Shown here: positions 20,647 to 35,500 of the stretch, one piece after another
Numbering within the stretch: position 1 is the stretch's first letter
How the letters are laid out: each line of letters opens with the position of its first letter
Origin: Drosophila pseudoobscura
Taxonomy: Eukaryota > Arthropoda > Insecta > Diptera > Drosophilidae
Assembly (NCBI RefSeq): GCF_009870125.1
Contig: NC_046683.1
Location: 20,035,001-20,099,000 of the forward strand
Direction: 5' to 3'
DNA length: 64,000 bases
Notes under the pieces: model-generated
Told to the model about the DNA's origin: nothing
The model's input: only the letters and a program-made list of their open reading frames with translations
Database searches by the model: none
Position numbers and translations under genes: made by a program

Positions 20647-23600
20647 GTGGTGGCTGTGGCTGTGGTGGTGCTTCTGCTGGTGATGATGATGAGCATGATG
20701 ATGGTAAGCGGTTAAGTGTTTGGCAAGGTGCCGCCGTTTGCTGTTCGGGGTGCTGGCGAATGGGTTGCCCAAAGACAGAGAGGGAGAAGCAAAAACGAAA
20801 AAAGAGAGTTGTACAACGAGAAAGAGAAAGCGTTCGATGTTCATGTGTGTGTCCGTGTGTGCTGGAGCGTGTGTGTGTGTGTGTTTGTTTTGTGGTGGTG
20901 TGCGTGAGAGACGCTCTCGCAAAGCGCGCACATGTGTGTGTGTGTGTGTGTGGGATCCCAGTGAGAGAGAGAGAGAGAGAGAGAGAGGAAGAGAGGGATG
21001 TGGCAGCGGAGTAATAAACGGAGGGAGGACAAGGACACCAACGACAGCTGAAAAGGCACAAACAATCATGGATACACACACAGACACAGAGAGAGAGAGA
21101 GATAGAAACAGAGAAAAAGGTACAGCAAAATAGAGAGAGAGACAGAGAGAGATAGAGAGAAGCGGTAGGATAGAGGGTTACGGGTGGTGAACAAGTGGTG
21201 ACCCCGACAACGATCGACTTCTTTTATTTTTGATTTTGAATTGATTAAAAATTAATTTGCAGGGACCAGAAAGGGACGGGACTCACCTTCGCACGAGAAT
21301 CACAATCGTCGTGATCACGGCGGCCAAGAAGACGAAGCCACCAAAAGCACCCAGAGCCACAATGGCCCCCAGATTGAGCTTCGCCTCCTTGGTCTCCTTG
21401 CGGTCGGGGTTGTCGACGGCGAAGGGCACGTTGACATTGGGCGACTGATTTTGCTGGATGTTGACGCTGTCGGGGATCTCGTTGTCCTGCGGATGCGAGT
21501 TCTGGATGATCTGCTGCGTGTTCCGCGTGGTCGTCTCCACCTGGGCGGGCACACTGGCCGCACTGGGTCGGCTACGCGGCGGCGTGGGGGCGTAGGTGGA
21601 GGGTGGCAACGGCAGCGCATGTTGGGTGGTGGGTGCCGCTGGTGGTGCCGCATAGGCAGGCGTGCTGTTCGGCTTCTTGGGAATGAGCACGGGTCGAACG
21701 GTGCGTCGCGGTGGGAACTCCTCGCGCACAGTTCCTGGAACAGGCACATTGACATCCTCCTCGGAATCGGCTGTAGAAGACAATGCGTATATGGATTAAT
21801 TATGGGACAGAGACAGACATGGGTTATATCAATCACTCACATTCTCCGTTGATCTCCACTTGGGTGGGGCTGATGCTCGGGTAGGTGCCCACTGTGCTGG
21901 AGCTGGAGCTGCTGCCTCCGTTCGTGCTGGATGTGGACGCAGGGCGGTAGGGCGTCCGGCTGGTGGTGGAGCTGATCTTGGGCCTGAAAGGTGGTGGAGT
22001 GGCCGCCGAAGAGGGAGAAGTGGGGGCCGCCGTGGGCTGTGTCGAGGGCTCCAGCTTGATGCAGCGGGGCAGGGCGCTGCTCCATTGGCCACTGGCCAGG
22101 CAGCTAAGCTGGCGCGGTCCCTCCATGCGGTACCCCTGCGGACAGCTGATTTCCGCCTTGGAGCCGAAGTAGGTGCCATTCGGCGCGTGGATGATGGTGT
22201 TGTAGTAGTTTCCTGGCAGCGTATCGCACTCCACAACTGAATAGGGTAGAGAACAGAGAGCATAGAGAGCATAAGAGGTGCTGGACGGGGAAAGGCACAG
22301 GGATGGGGCTAGAGATGGGCATAGGCGAGGCATAGGGAGAAGGACTTACTCTCGCAGCGGGGCGGTGGTCCGTTCCAGCGCTCATCAAAGTCGCATGTGA
22401 GCAGCGCTCTCCCAATCATCTCATATCCCTCCTCGCAGGAGTACTTGACCAGACTCAGGTAGCCCACGGTGCTGTTCAGAAGGCCATATGAGCCGTGGGC
22501 AATGCTGGCCGGCAGCCCACATTCGATATCTAAGAGAAATGGAGAGGGGGAATGGAATGTTAGTCGTCCTCCCAGGATGATGGAGGCGGCACTTACACTT
22601 GCACACTGGCGGGAACTCGTTGTAGAAGCCAGTCTCCAGGCAGGTGCGGGTGGCCGGTCCCACCAGCAGGTGGTTCGAGTCGCAGCTGTACTTGATCTGG
22701 GCGCCCACCTCGAAGCCGTTGAGGGCCACCATCGTGGAGTTGGGGGGCTGCTCGGGGCGGCCGCAGGTCTTGGGCTGGTGCTGGCAGATGAAGTTCAGCA
22801 GCGTGTTGCAGTTGGTGTCGCTCCAGAGCCAGCCCTTGGAGCCGTCGAAGCGGGCGCAGTCCTCATCGCCGCCGGGGTGGCTCCAGAAGGAGACGGTCAG
22901 CTCGTCGCCGTTGACCCACTTCCAGCTGCTGCGGTCGCTGCCGTCGCGCACCGCCCCCATCCAGTACTGGGAGCTGACGTCGCTGCGATGGCGCCGCCAG
23001 AGCTCCCAACTGATGAAGCCCTGGAGGGCCGGGTTGCTCTCGCTGATCAGGGTGCCGCCGCGCGAGCGGCAGAAGGAGAGCGCGTCCAGGAAGTTCAGCG
23101 GCTGGCGGTTGTAGAAGATGTAGCACTTGCCGTTGTAGGAGGCCAGGGCGCCGGGCGGCTGGTCCCGGAACGTGGGACACCGCTCGATGGGCAGGGCCTG
23201 GTCCGTGTAGACGAATGCCTCGCAGATGGACAGCGGATTGGGCGTGTTGTTCTCCAGATGCACGCTGACAAAGGCCCCCGGCATGGGCGGATTGCAGGGC
23301 AGGAACAGCGGCTGGCCGGCCTCCAGCAGCCCCGTGAACCGATTACAGATCGGGTTCGTCCCCAGATCCGGCCGGTTGTTGCCCACACGCACCACAATGG
23401 TGGCCGGCTTGTTGCCTGCAATGGCAATGGAGCCCGAATATCGAATTAAAGTACTGTTATTATTTCTCAGAGACATCCCAGACAGACAGATCTCAAAGCC
23501 ACTAAGTACGAGTATTTCCCCAGCCCCTGCCCTGCCTTGCCTTGCCCTGCCTTGCCATTGTCGTACGCATTGTATTGCTATGGCGATGGCGATGGCGATG

Positions 23601-26550
23601 GCGATGGCTTTTGTCTGTCAGCAGGTCAGGCGGGTTCAGCCAAGTGAAAGTAATCATAAATTTCGGCCCGCTCTGACTCACTGGGTCTTCGTCTTCGTTT
23701 TCGTCTTCGTCCCCAGCCACACGAAAATCACATAACAAGCAGACGAAGTTTCGACCTCAGGTTGCTGGCTGGCAAGTGAAAGCATTAGGGAAAACTGGCA
23801 CTGGCACTGGCACTGGCTGGCTGGCAGTTGTTTGCTTAGCCGCTTTCGGCCGCGGCAACGGCAACGGCAACGGCAACCCTTTGCAGCCAGTCGACTCCAC
23901 TCACTCTCCCAACGACTGTTGAGAGCTGTTGAGAGCTCCTCCGTGGCAGCGTGCAGCGTGCAGCGTGCAGCGTTTGCCATTTGCAGATAGACAGACCGAC
24001 AGAGCGACGGATTGGCAGGCCTGGGAAAACGGGGCATTGAACTGTCCACTGGGCGAGAGAGTCCCAAACAGAATGCGGTCCAGGCAACTATATTACAGAG
24101 TGAGCTTTTTATCTTTACGGCTTTGGCAGTGGCTGTGGCTGTGGCTATGGCGGGACAAGTTTGCGGGTACCGCCATACCGTACCACAGATAATGTTCGCT
24201 CGGTTGCAGTTTAATAAAAGCGAAACGGCTCGATTTAATCAATTTGTGGCAGACAACGGACAGCGAACAGCGAACAGCGAAACTCGGACGGCGGATCGAT
24301 GCAGATGAGATGAGATCCTGCCACACCCAAGCAGTACCTCCATCTCTCGCTTATCCATCCGAAATACTCGCCAGAACGGGCAGGCAACTAGAACTACGAC
24401 TGGAGAAAGTACAGAGACTAGAGTGTGACTACTTACCGCAACAGGATTTGCCAAAGTCCAGACGCACCAGCTGAACCATGTAGGGTTCCAGTAGGTTCAC
24501 ATACCACCAGGGCGAGCGCTCCGACTTGGTCAGCGAGCAGGTCTCGGGGGTGAAGAAGGCCGATGTGGAGCCGTCGATGGCCTTCTGGGGTGCGCCTGCG
24601 CCCTCTGTCGATATCTGCATGGGAGCCTTGCCGGCGGCCACATTGAGAACTGTACAACGGCCAGGGAGAACAGAGAAGAATAAATATAAATATAAATAAA
24701 AATAGTAGAATTATTTGGGAATTCAAGATTCATGGATGATGGTGGGGCCGTCATGAATTGTCGTTTCTGCTGTGTCTGTGTCTGTGTCTGTCTCTGCGTC
24801 TGCGTCCATCCGAATGGTTCCCAGGGGGGCTCAAGGCCCGCCTAATTGGCCAGGGACAGGGGGCCGTGACACGGTTTGTGGCAAAAACAAAACAAAGCAA
24901 AACGAAACGAAACGAAAACCAAACAATGTTCTGCCTAGCAATGTTTGTCAAGAGCCCGCGATTGGACCTTCGCCGAAGTTCTGGCCATTGTATGGGCCGA
25001 TGGGCCGATGGGCTGTTGTGGCCAACAGCCAGATCGAGAGCCATTGCCCACAGAGGCTGCCCCCGCCGCTGCCCCTGCCGCTGCCTCGGCCTCTGCCTTT
25101 GCTGGCAAAAAGCAAAAGCAAAAGTGAAATTTAATGTGGGCCCACATCCAACTTTTACTTGTCCCGGGCCTAATTACAGCGCTCGCTACGCACTTCTGCG
25201 GCATTGGGATTCATTAATCAGATGCATCTGTCGGATAAGACTGGTCGGCCACTGAGCGCGACTGAGTCTGAGTCTGAGTCTGAGTCTGGCTGGAGCTGGA
25301 GCTGGAGTAGGAGTAGGAGTAGTCGCGATCAGCGGCTCATGACGCACTATTCAAGAGATCTCAGTTGTTGAAACTCTTTGCGGCTGCTTTCTAACCCGCA
25401 TCTCTCTCTCTCTCTCTATCTCTCTGTCTGTATTTCTCTCTTTTCTGTAGCTCTGTGGGGCAGCAGCAGGTGTTGCTGGTGTGACATTGCATTTAATTAA
25501 TTTCCTATTGCTCCCAATGCCACAGCAGTGTCTTCCTGCTGTGTCGTGTCCAATTCGAATTGGAATCCAAATACGAAGCCGAAGCCGAAGCCGCTCCCAG
25601 CTCACCAGCTTCCCAGCAGCATTCCAGCAGCAGACGGCTGCAGCAATTTTCAAGTCGGAAATCTTTGCTTTTGCTTTGCTTGTGCTTGTGCCCCATCAAG
25701 TTGCAATCAGCCAAGGCAGCAGGGGGCAGGGGCATGCCAAAGGGCAACTGTTGAACAGAAGCAGCAGCAGCAGCAGCAATCTCTTGGAATTTCTTCGAAA
25801 AATTAATGATTCGAAGTGGAGCTAGTTCAAGAGCCAATTACAGCCAGAAAGAATAGATTTTCTGAAGCGATTTTGATTGGTTTTCGACACCTTCAATAGG
25901 TCCATACGAGTATTCCACATTTCACATTCGAATAGTAATCCATAAGAAACGCCTCTGGAGTGATAGATCGATCGCCCGACTGAATGCCAGAATGATTTCC
26001 TCTGAATGGGTCAAGGCTGCTACAGTCCATAAGTTCATTCACTCGTTCATTCATTCATTCATTCATTCATTTGTTGACTGTTGACTGTTGATCGAGCCTA
26101 CAGTTTGCTCTGTTTATGTCAATCAATACCAGTTTTGCGGAAGTCCATGTCCACATAGAAATCCACTTAGAATTCTCGTGCATTGGGTATTTTTTTGTAA
26201 GTCTTTTTTCTGTTTCTGTTTTTGTTGCTGTTGCCACACAGTCCCCACACGCGAGTCCGAAAAAGTGGGTCAATCTGCTGGTCGAGCGCGGCTTCTCATC
26301 GCCGCATCGCCGCATCGCCTCTTCGCCTCCCATTGCCGCTTCGCTTCTCTCCCCCCTCTTCTGGCCTACACACGCATTCGGCTTTAGCCCAATTTCGCGC
26401 ATTTTGTTAATCATGTTTCACTTTTGGTTAGCCTGTCGTTTGCTTTGGTTCACGACAACTTTGCATTGGAAATGGAATTGGAATGCCATTTGTTTGCCTC
26501 TCTTTATACGGACAACCATCGAGAGAGAGCGAGAGAGATGGAGAGGGACG

Positions 26551-26586
<36 letters not shown>

Positions 26587-29500
26587 TTGAGAACGCTTCA
26601 AATTTTGTGTTTGCTTTGGTTCGCGGTGAAAGTTGCTCCCCACTCCCATTCCCAGTCGCAGTCCCAGTCCCAGTCGACGTCCAAGTCCAAGCCTGAATCA
26701 AAGTCGAGTCCGAAGGCGCTAATTGAGTTGACGAACAGCATGTTCGTGTCCAGAGTCTTTTGTTTGGCTTAGAGGCTGGCCTAAACGGACGAAAGAAGCT
26801 TCGACTACTCACCGCAGAAGGGGATGCCCTCGGGCACCCACTGCCCCTTGTCGCAGACCCGCCTGGCCGGCCCCAGGAGCTCGAAGCCACGCTCGCAGCT
26901 GTAGGAGGCCACCGTGCCCTGGGTGAGATTTGCATTCGAGAAGACCACGCTGCTGTGGGCTGGCGACCCGGGAAAACTGCAATCGGCATCTAAAACAGAA
27001 ACAGAAACAGAGAGAGAGAGAGACGATTAAATTATATGGTAATAAATTATGGAGAAATATTCTCTGATTCTCAGATTCTTTGATTGTTTGATTGCCGCTT
27101 CGAATTGGGGGCGGGGGGCTGGAAGTGGGGGGAATTCTCTTTCTCTCTCGCCACATCCCGCCGATTGTTGCAGTGCCGTACCCCCAATCAGGCGGCAGAC
27201 ACAAATCAATTTGATTGATATCCCAATTACGGAATCGGAGAATCACAGATTCGCTTCGACGAATCTTCGAATTGAGTTGCCTTTCAGGTCGTTTATCAAG
27301 TTACTTTCGTGAAACTATCGATTAAATATTGATTTAGCTTTTGTTTTGTTAATTAATAAAATCTATGCTCAAATCCCTTCTGGGCGAAGACCATTCTGAG
27401 ACAGAATATTCGTTATGTATGAATATTCATTGGTGTCGGCATTAGCATGGCAACACGTAGGCATTCGACTGACTCTGAGAGCCTCATTCGGCTCATGCCA
27501 CCTCTAGGGTCGAGTTTGGTAGCCGTCCAACAAGAAGAGTCAAGCATGCACACGACATTCACGTTGTTTTTGGTATTATTGGGCATTCTATGCGGCGCGA
27601 ACTCCTTCGTAATCGGCAGAATGCCGCTGGCATCTTGACTCATTTCTAAGAAATATAGCAGATTCCAAGATGGGAATTCCTCTCGAGATGCAACGACTCT
27701 TGACCGCCTAATCATTGATCTCAGATGCACACATTCCAAGGTGGACATGGACCATCCCCCTCTAGATCTCTACCGACCCGTGGGGGGATTCGTGGTGTGA
27801 TTGACAATTAAGCAAGTTCCGTTCCAGTTTGGCCACTCGACGAGTCGTCGCGACGACGCCTGGCAAATATCTCTGGCATTCAAAGATTGCAAAACGTTCT
27901 CGACTCGACTCGACTCGACTTGGCAGCTTGTTGTTTGTTGCAGTTGCAGTTGCAGTTGCAGTTGTTGTCAATGCAAAGCGTGAGAAAATTGCCATGGCAG
28001 CAGCAGTAGCAGTGGCAGTGGAAAAAAGCCATCAATTTAGTCGTTGCTGCTTGTATCTATGTATCTATGTATCTCTGTATGCAAAAATGCGAGCCGTGTG
28101 CAACAATCAAATGTGTTGCTGCTACTGCTGCTGCTTGTACGAGTATGATTAGTTATTCAATTGAGCAGTTCCCAGGCCCAGACTTGGCCAGTGTCATGGG
28201 TTTGATTCATCCTCAGTGCCCAGTCCGCAGTCCGCAGTCCTCTGTTCCCGGGTCTAGAGGCTGGAGGCTGAAGGCTGGCGAACGTTCTTGTCCCTCTCAG
28301 AGCTGTTAAATACGAATTTGGATAATCGGACCTGAAGCTGATGCTGTAGATGAGACTGCAGCTGAAGCTGGACCTGGAACTGGCACTGGGGGAATGCTGG
28401 ACAGACAGCCAGCCAGTCAGTCAGGCAAGGAGGCATTTCATAAATGGTCGATTAACTGCAACATCATTTGACCAGCAGCAGTGCAGCTATCCAGCTGCCA
28501 GCTGCCAGCGCCGCAGCGGCAACATGCTGTTGCTACACATTTTCAGATGCCTCTCCAGGCCACAGCAGCTTCTTCTTCTGGCCTCATCTGGCTGCTTGGC
28601 TGCTTGGCTGCTTATACAACAATTTCAATCCCAATCCCAATGCCAATGCAATTTCATCATAACGGTTTTCAAAAGCCACTCCATTCCACTCCATTCCAAC
28701 CGACTCGACTACTCTTCGCCGGCCCCCCGCGGAGGCAAAAACAAATGCAGAAATTAGTTCGGGCAAATTGAAATTAACAAAAGCAAAGGCAAGTTTAGGC
28801 CACTCATTTGTCATGGGGGCCAAACGCAAATTAAGAAATCAAGTTCATGAAACAATTTACATTCGGTTTCGGTTTCAATTTCGGTTTCAGTTACAGTTAC
28901 AGTTACAGTTCCACCGAATAAATAGGCAGCCGGAGCGAAGGGCCGGCCAGCAGCGGAGAGCTCGACGCGGGAGATACCCTTTAGAAAAGAGTGTGTCCCA
29001 CATATGTACATTTGAATGTGTGGAGCGACTCTTATCCAAGGATATATCTAGTCTCTATTCGAGGGATAATAATTATGTATTATTAGAAGATGGCTTCTTC
29101 TTGGGACTAGCCTCGAGTCGATCCATAGACCAGAGATATACGAACCCTATGGGAAAATCAGGCAGTTCGAGGGGGAGAAACTTGGCTGGACTGGTGGTGG
29201 CCTTGGTGAATATTGCTTTTGGACCAAATGGAGATAAATAGTGTTCGACTGATGGCAGCTACGGCTTTCAACTCCATCTTACGAGTATCGTTGTGTCTTT
29301 ATATACTTTTTCAAGTTTAGATTTCACGAGAATTAAGTAAGTTAAACATAAATATTTTGGCAATTTTTAGCAGTTTTTAAAATATTAATTTTTCGTTTTT
29401 TTTTACTTCAAAAATCCAAGTCTTGCCAAGCTTTTTTCCTCTGCAAAATATTCCCTTTGATGCAGTTCGGGGCAGATACTTCTGAAGACTCGCATTATTT

Positions 29501-32500
29501 TGATCGTCTCTGAAAAGTAACGGACACAAGGCACATGGGAAAAGAGTGTATACTGAGACATTCGAGTGGCAAGGGTATCCCAAATGCGAATACGAATACG
29601 AATCGAAGCAGCAGCAGGGGAAGAATCAGCAGAAGACTCCCACGATGTGAGTGCGTCAAAAGAAACCGAAAGAGCAACACTACTCGTATGAAGATCGTAG
29701 GACCGACCGAAAGGTTGCCGTTGCCCAGTCGGCCATGCATGACAATGCGGCGGCGGTGGCGGCGGCGTCTCTGACTTGGGGGCATGGAATGGGTATGGGT
29801 AAGAGTCTCTCTGGCGGGGCCAGGGAGGGGAGGGGGGCTCGAGTGGGGGACCAATACCTTAAAGTGCAAAGGCAGTAGTTACTCGTACTACGAGTAGTAC
29901 CTGCAGCTTAAGGCTGTTGTGGTTGTTGTTGTTGTTGCTGTTTCTGTTGCCAGTGTTGCTGGGCATTACTTTCTATGCGGCGCGAACCCAGTGAAAGTGA
30001 TATCCCGCACACAGACAGACGGACAGACAGACGGACAGACACACGAGTACCACAGCCAGTACGAGTACGAATATGTGCGGCACGCTACCATTGACAAAAC
30101 AACGGCAGCAATTTGTACAACAGCACCACTACTTGCATTCGTATTCGGTATTCGTATTCGGTATTCGTATTCGTATTCGGTATTCGTACAGCATTACGGG
30201 TGATGGGGAGGGTGGTCTCGTCTCTGAATATTCATTGTGTGCTTGCCGCGGATCCAAATCTCAAGTCTAGTAATAATAATCATTATAATCATAATAGCAG
30301 TTATAATTTCAAACTTGTTTCGGACATGGATCGGACCGGTCTCCTAGATCGTTGTTACTGTTACCGTTGTTGTTGTTACTGTTGCTTTTGTTGGTTTTGT
30401 TGCTGTAACAAATTACCCATCAACGCCTCGGCCAGGCCTTTTCTTTGATTGCTGTTGCTGCGGCTGTTGCCGCCACAATTTGTTTAGCATTTCGAGAGCG
30501 GAGACAAAGGCAAAATACTTCGGGTACGAATTGAAATTTCAAGAGAAAAATTTCAATTCGATTGGAGGAAATGAATAGAAAAAGCGAAAGCCAGCGCTGG
30601 CCAGCCGCAAAGGTTGCAATCAATTTGCGGTTTCATTTTTCGCGGTTTTTGTTTTCTGCCAAAAATAACACGGAATGCAGAGGTAAGAGCAGAGGCAACT
30701 GCCACCAAAATTCCACAGGAAAAGAACTTCAGTTTCTGGAGGAATCGAAAGAGAGATCTAAGATCTCAACCGCGCTGCAGCGCAACTTTCTACCGAGCTA
30801 ATGGTGACCCCGACCCCAACCCCAAGCAAGAGCCCAAGCCCAGCCCCCTCATTCCACATTCCTTGGGGCATGCACTGGAGTCGGAGTCGGAGTCGAGTCC
30901 GCAATTTGCGTATGTCGGCTAATTTGATTTTAAATGCGCGGCGGCAACTCTCCCGAGGAGTGCCCGAGCCAGGGCTGTGCTGCAGTGCATCCAAATGAGG
31001 CGCAAATGGCTTGGCCATGCAATTAGTCCGCCGCTTGCTTAATTCGCTTCCCATTGTCCCAATCTCCGTCTCTCCATCTCTCAATCGCTCAATCTCTATG
31101 TGGGCTTCTCATTTCGGGGTCTGGCTTGACCCGAACGCTAATTAGAGCCGCGTCTACGGCGGGAGGGGGATGGGAGCGCGGAAAAGGGTACGTACGATTT
31201 CAGTGGAATTTCTGCATTGAGTGCAGTTCTGGGACGTCATGCGCTGATTCCTGCCAGAGGCCCACGCTTCGTCGGCTTCTGATGCTGCCTCTGCCTCTGC
31301 TGCTGCTTTCGAAGAAGCATTCTCCGCTTCAATTACGAAATTGGAGAAAAGTGCAAGTGCTGGGCCGCCTCCCAGATGGCCCCATTGCGATAGGGCCGAT
31401 CTTAATCATTATTTCCACAAGTGAAAACTCCCCAGACGAAAGGCCCGCACCTCAGAGAGGCCAGCAGTTTCCCTATTCCCCATCCGAAAATCAAAAACAA
31501 AAACGAAACACGAAAAACGAATAACGACAAAAAAGAAAACGGTTGAAACCGTTAGCCTATCGGTCGACCATTATATGACCATTATGATGATGGAGGAGCT
31601 CTGTGGCTGTGGCTGTGGCTGCGGCTGTTGCTGTTGCTGGAGATGCCGTTTGAGGCTGATTGGTTTTGGATTTACATAAATTGGCGACCAGTTCTCTCAC
31701 TCTTTTGGGGGGAGGAGAGTGCTCCATCTGCTCTCACGCAGCTTCTCCAGCGCCTGCTCCCGCAACGCTTCTCCGATTCTCTTGACCCAGTTGTGAGGGG
31801 TTTTTGTTTTGAGGCTGTGCTTGTCGGCCAAATTAGTAGAACCTCGTTAAAAGCACACATGGAGAAACCTGACAGAAGCAGCAGCAGCAGAAACATTTCG
31901 CAAGTGCTTCGGTTTGCGCAATCTGCTTCTGCTTCTGCCCCTGCTGCCGCTGCCCCTGCTGCCGCTGCCCCTGCCCCTGCTGCTGCTGTTGGACTTGGAT
32001 GCGCCTGTGGCTTGTGCAAGCCGTCGCGCCGGAGCACCGGACTGCACGAAAGTTCGTTGCCCAAGTCTTTTGATTTGAACTTCCGCTGAACAGCTACAGT
32101 ATTTGTATCTGTATCTGTGAATGCACCTGTATATGAGTCCACCGGCCAACAGTCCACCCTTTGTGGTTGGCTCTAACAGGGTATCTCCGTAGTCGACGGC
32201 TGCCTGCTCCTCTGGTCTGCTGTCCATTCTTGGCTGATGGCTGATGGCTGTTGGCTGTTGGCTGTTGTCTGCTGTCGGTTGGTTCTTGGCGTGCCTTTTG
32301 GAATTAATTGCGCATAAAAATTGCCCATCATGCGCATTAAATGAGACATCAAAGAACGTCTGCCACCAACACACAGCAATACTCGCATGTATGGGTAGTG
32401 TATCTGTGAGCTAGTTGGCCTGGCTAAAAGCTGCTAAGCGTATTAAATAAACATGCGCTGCGTCCCCCATCAGAGGCGACGCGACGCGACTTGGCTCTCT

Positions 32501-35500
32501 TTTATGTAACGGTACGCACAGCGGCTAAAGCGGCAGCAGCAACAATAAATTTCAGGCTTAAACAGTTACGTAAAGCAACAGCAAGAATGGCTAGAACCAA
32601 GAGCAGAGGCAGCAGAGCCAGCTGAACCCAGGGGGAAAGAGCTGAGCCAGGGGCAGTGGCAGTGGCAGTGCCAGTGCCAGAGCGTCTCATTCCACTTCCA
32701 ACTGGTGGCAACATCTTTCACCTGATGACAATCCCCCTTTGTATCTGCCCCTGCCGCGTCATCTTTCTCTGGGCCTGCTCTGCCCCTCGCTAAGCCTCAT
32801 AACAGGTTCGATATGATTTTGCGGCACTTTTGCGGCAAAGGAAACGCTTGATTGCCGCTTCTAAAGCAAGGCCAAGCAACGGCAATCGACAGCAGACAGC
32901 AGACAGCTGCAACAACAGACACAAGCCAAAAACAAGAAAGAACTACACCAGCATCGGGCGACGACTCAATGGATACCCTGGCCGTCCGTGGCATCTGAGG
33001 ACACAACTAATTCCTAGATGTTCTGGTTCTTTCATCGCTTGCACAATTGGTTCTCTTGAAGCCACTCCGTGAACTAGTTCGCTCTTGGAACTACTTGGTC
33101 AGCCGAATTAGCGGAATGGAACGATGGGAGTTGAACGATTGAAGTGGAACGATGGAGAAGGACGAGAGATGTGTTTTCTTCGATCTGATCTCAGATGGCC
33201 TTACGACGAGGCTGATAAACGCGTCACAGAAATCATAATACCCTACTCCATAGGGTGTGAAGACGATCGACGACATTGACCGACGATATTGCTGGAAGCT
33301 GGCTGTTGGATGCTGGATGCTGTTGCCGTTTGCCGTTTGCCAGCTGACCGCATTCCGGGCCCGGTCCGACAAATCAATGCGCGAGCGTAGAATAGTGTTG
33401 GCAGCAGTGGCAGCAGAGGCAGAGGCAGAGGCAGAGGCAGCACATTGCTGTTGTCCTTCTCTTGCCACTGCCACAAACTGGGTCAGCGCTCAGCCCCAAA
33501 TGCAGTCGCAGATAGAATCTGTGGTATGTGTGCCCGTGAATGTGCCTGTGTCTGTGTCTCAGTCTGAGGCTGAGGCAGCTGCTGCGAAACACCTGCAGCA
33601 GCCGCGGCACTGGGGCCCACTGCCGTCTGCCATGTGCCAGTGCTCACTGTGCTGGACTGTTGATGCGTTCTAATTGCAGTTGCTAATTCTCGGCTGTGGC
33701 TGTGGCTGCGGCTGCGGCTTTTGCATTTGCTTTTGGTTTCGTGCCCAATTTTCTTTGGGCTGTGAACATTTTCATTGCTATGCGAAGATCGTTCCCACTT
33801 TAGTTTTATGGCTTGTTTGTTTTCCTTTGGTTTTCAGTTTTCAGTTCTCTGTTTTCGGTTCTCTGTTCTCGCTGTGCGTTACAATGCTTCGGGGAGAACC
33901 GACCAAAAGTGGACAAATTGTGAGGCTAATCATTTGGTCAGACCGCTTCCAAAAGCAAATTCAAAAATCACACAAAACGGAAGGAGCTCCGACTGGGGGA
34001 TTCCTATTAAAACATCAGGATTATCCATTGGGAATGATGGAATGGAACGGAAAGAGTGGAAAGCAGATCTCAAAATCATATGGAATAGGTCTAATCAATA
34101 TTTTGTGGAACACATATTCGTCAAAGTAACTACGGAAGGGACCATCGACTGGGTACTGGGTACTGGGTAAAACAAAAAATAGATATAGAAATAGTAAAAA
34201 GTCTATTCGCTCACAAGGCGATTTGCATAAGAATGGAACCAGCACATAGAACGATACGCATTGGAACAAGTCGAGAAATTCGTGGGTTGTTCGTGGTTCT
34301 TCTTCAATTTCGATTCCCAGTCGTGTCTGTGGCTTTCCCCTCTCTCTCCCGCTACCTCTAGGTATTTATTCTTTTTTTGGTTTTTGGGTAAAATTCTCGT
34401 GGCGGTGGACTTTGTCAACTCTCTTCCACTATGCAAATGGGCAGCCACAAATCAAGAGCTTGCCCCCAATAAGAAAGGAAATCAAAAACTGTGATAGAGG
34501 AGCGGGGGACGGAGACGGAGATGCTGGGGCTTTGCTTTTGTTATAAATATTTTCACTTTGGACATTTTATTTGCTTCCAGCGAGTGGAGACTGGGAATCG
34601 GGATGGGGATGGGGAGGGGGAGGGGGAGTTATAAAATCGATATTTTGTATGGGATGGCATTCCATTTGAATAGTTTTACCGCTAGTTGCGGGGCATTACG
34701 ACATCAAAAGATTGGGATCAGGGATCAGGTGGTGGTGGAGCTAGAGCCAGAGCCAGAGCTGGAGCCAGAGCTGGAGCCAGAGCTGGAGCTGGAGCAACTT
34801 GCTGCAACTTGTTTGCTGCATGTGTGTGCAAGAAGTAACTGTAGCTGCCCCTGCCACTGCCTCTGGCCGCTCTGTTATTGATTGGCGGCCGCAGCTGCAA
34901 GAGCTGCCAACTCATCCTGAGACTGCACTTCCGATTGCCCCCAGAGCGAAGCGAAACGATACGAAAGCGTATACGGAGCGGGATAAGCCACTCATCAGGC
35001 AGCCAGCCATTGGCAGTCATTGAACTTGCGCTCTCATCATCGCCATCATCATCATGAAGATGGCGCCATCGTTTCCCCCCCCCCCCCCCCCTCTCTCTCT
35101 CTCTATGCCACTCAGCGTGCAAGCGGAACCAAAGCTGCAACAAAAACTGAGCTAAGCAAATTGCAATTTCCATGCGTTGCTTGCAACAGCCCCAGCCATA
35201 GCCACTGCCACAGCCACTGCCACAACCCATGTCCATATCCATATCCATGCCCATGTCCGCGTCCATGTCCGCAATTAGGTATCTATCCATCGCCCCCCAC
35301 CCCACCCCGTCCCCGTCCCCGTCCCTTGCCGCACCGATATCTATGGTTATGGCTATTATAAGTGTTATCGTTATCGTTATGGCCATGGCTAAAATATTGA
35401 AAGAGCCACAAAAAAAAAAGAAAACTGAACAAAAAACAGATTCAGGGGGTTTTCCTTTTTGGTTTGACTGCGCTTGGTCGTTGGGTGGGGAGGGAGGGGT

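Noticed and set aside
20150..21087. Long minus-strand frames of 283-309 codons around the CTG tract
   Set aside because: Only 20,236-20,740 is kept as an exon. The upstream part is made of TG/GA repeats and lies before a usable acceptor. The other frame is a repeat shadow.
22469..23449. 326-codon plus-strand open frame
   Set aside because: It is antisense to the C-type lectin exon, whose domain content and splice phases are unambiguous.
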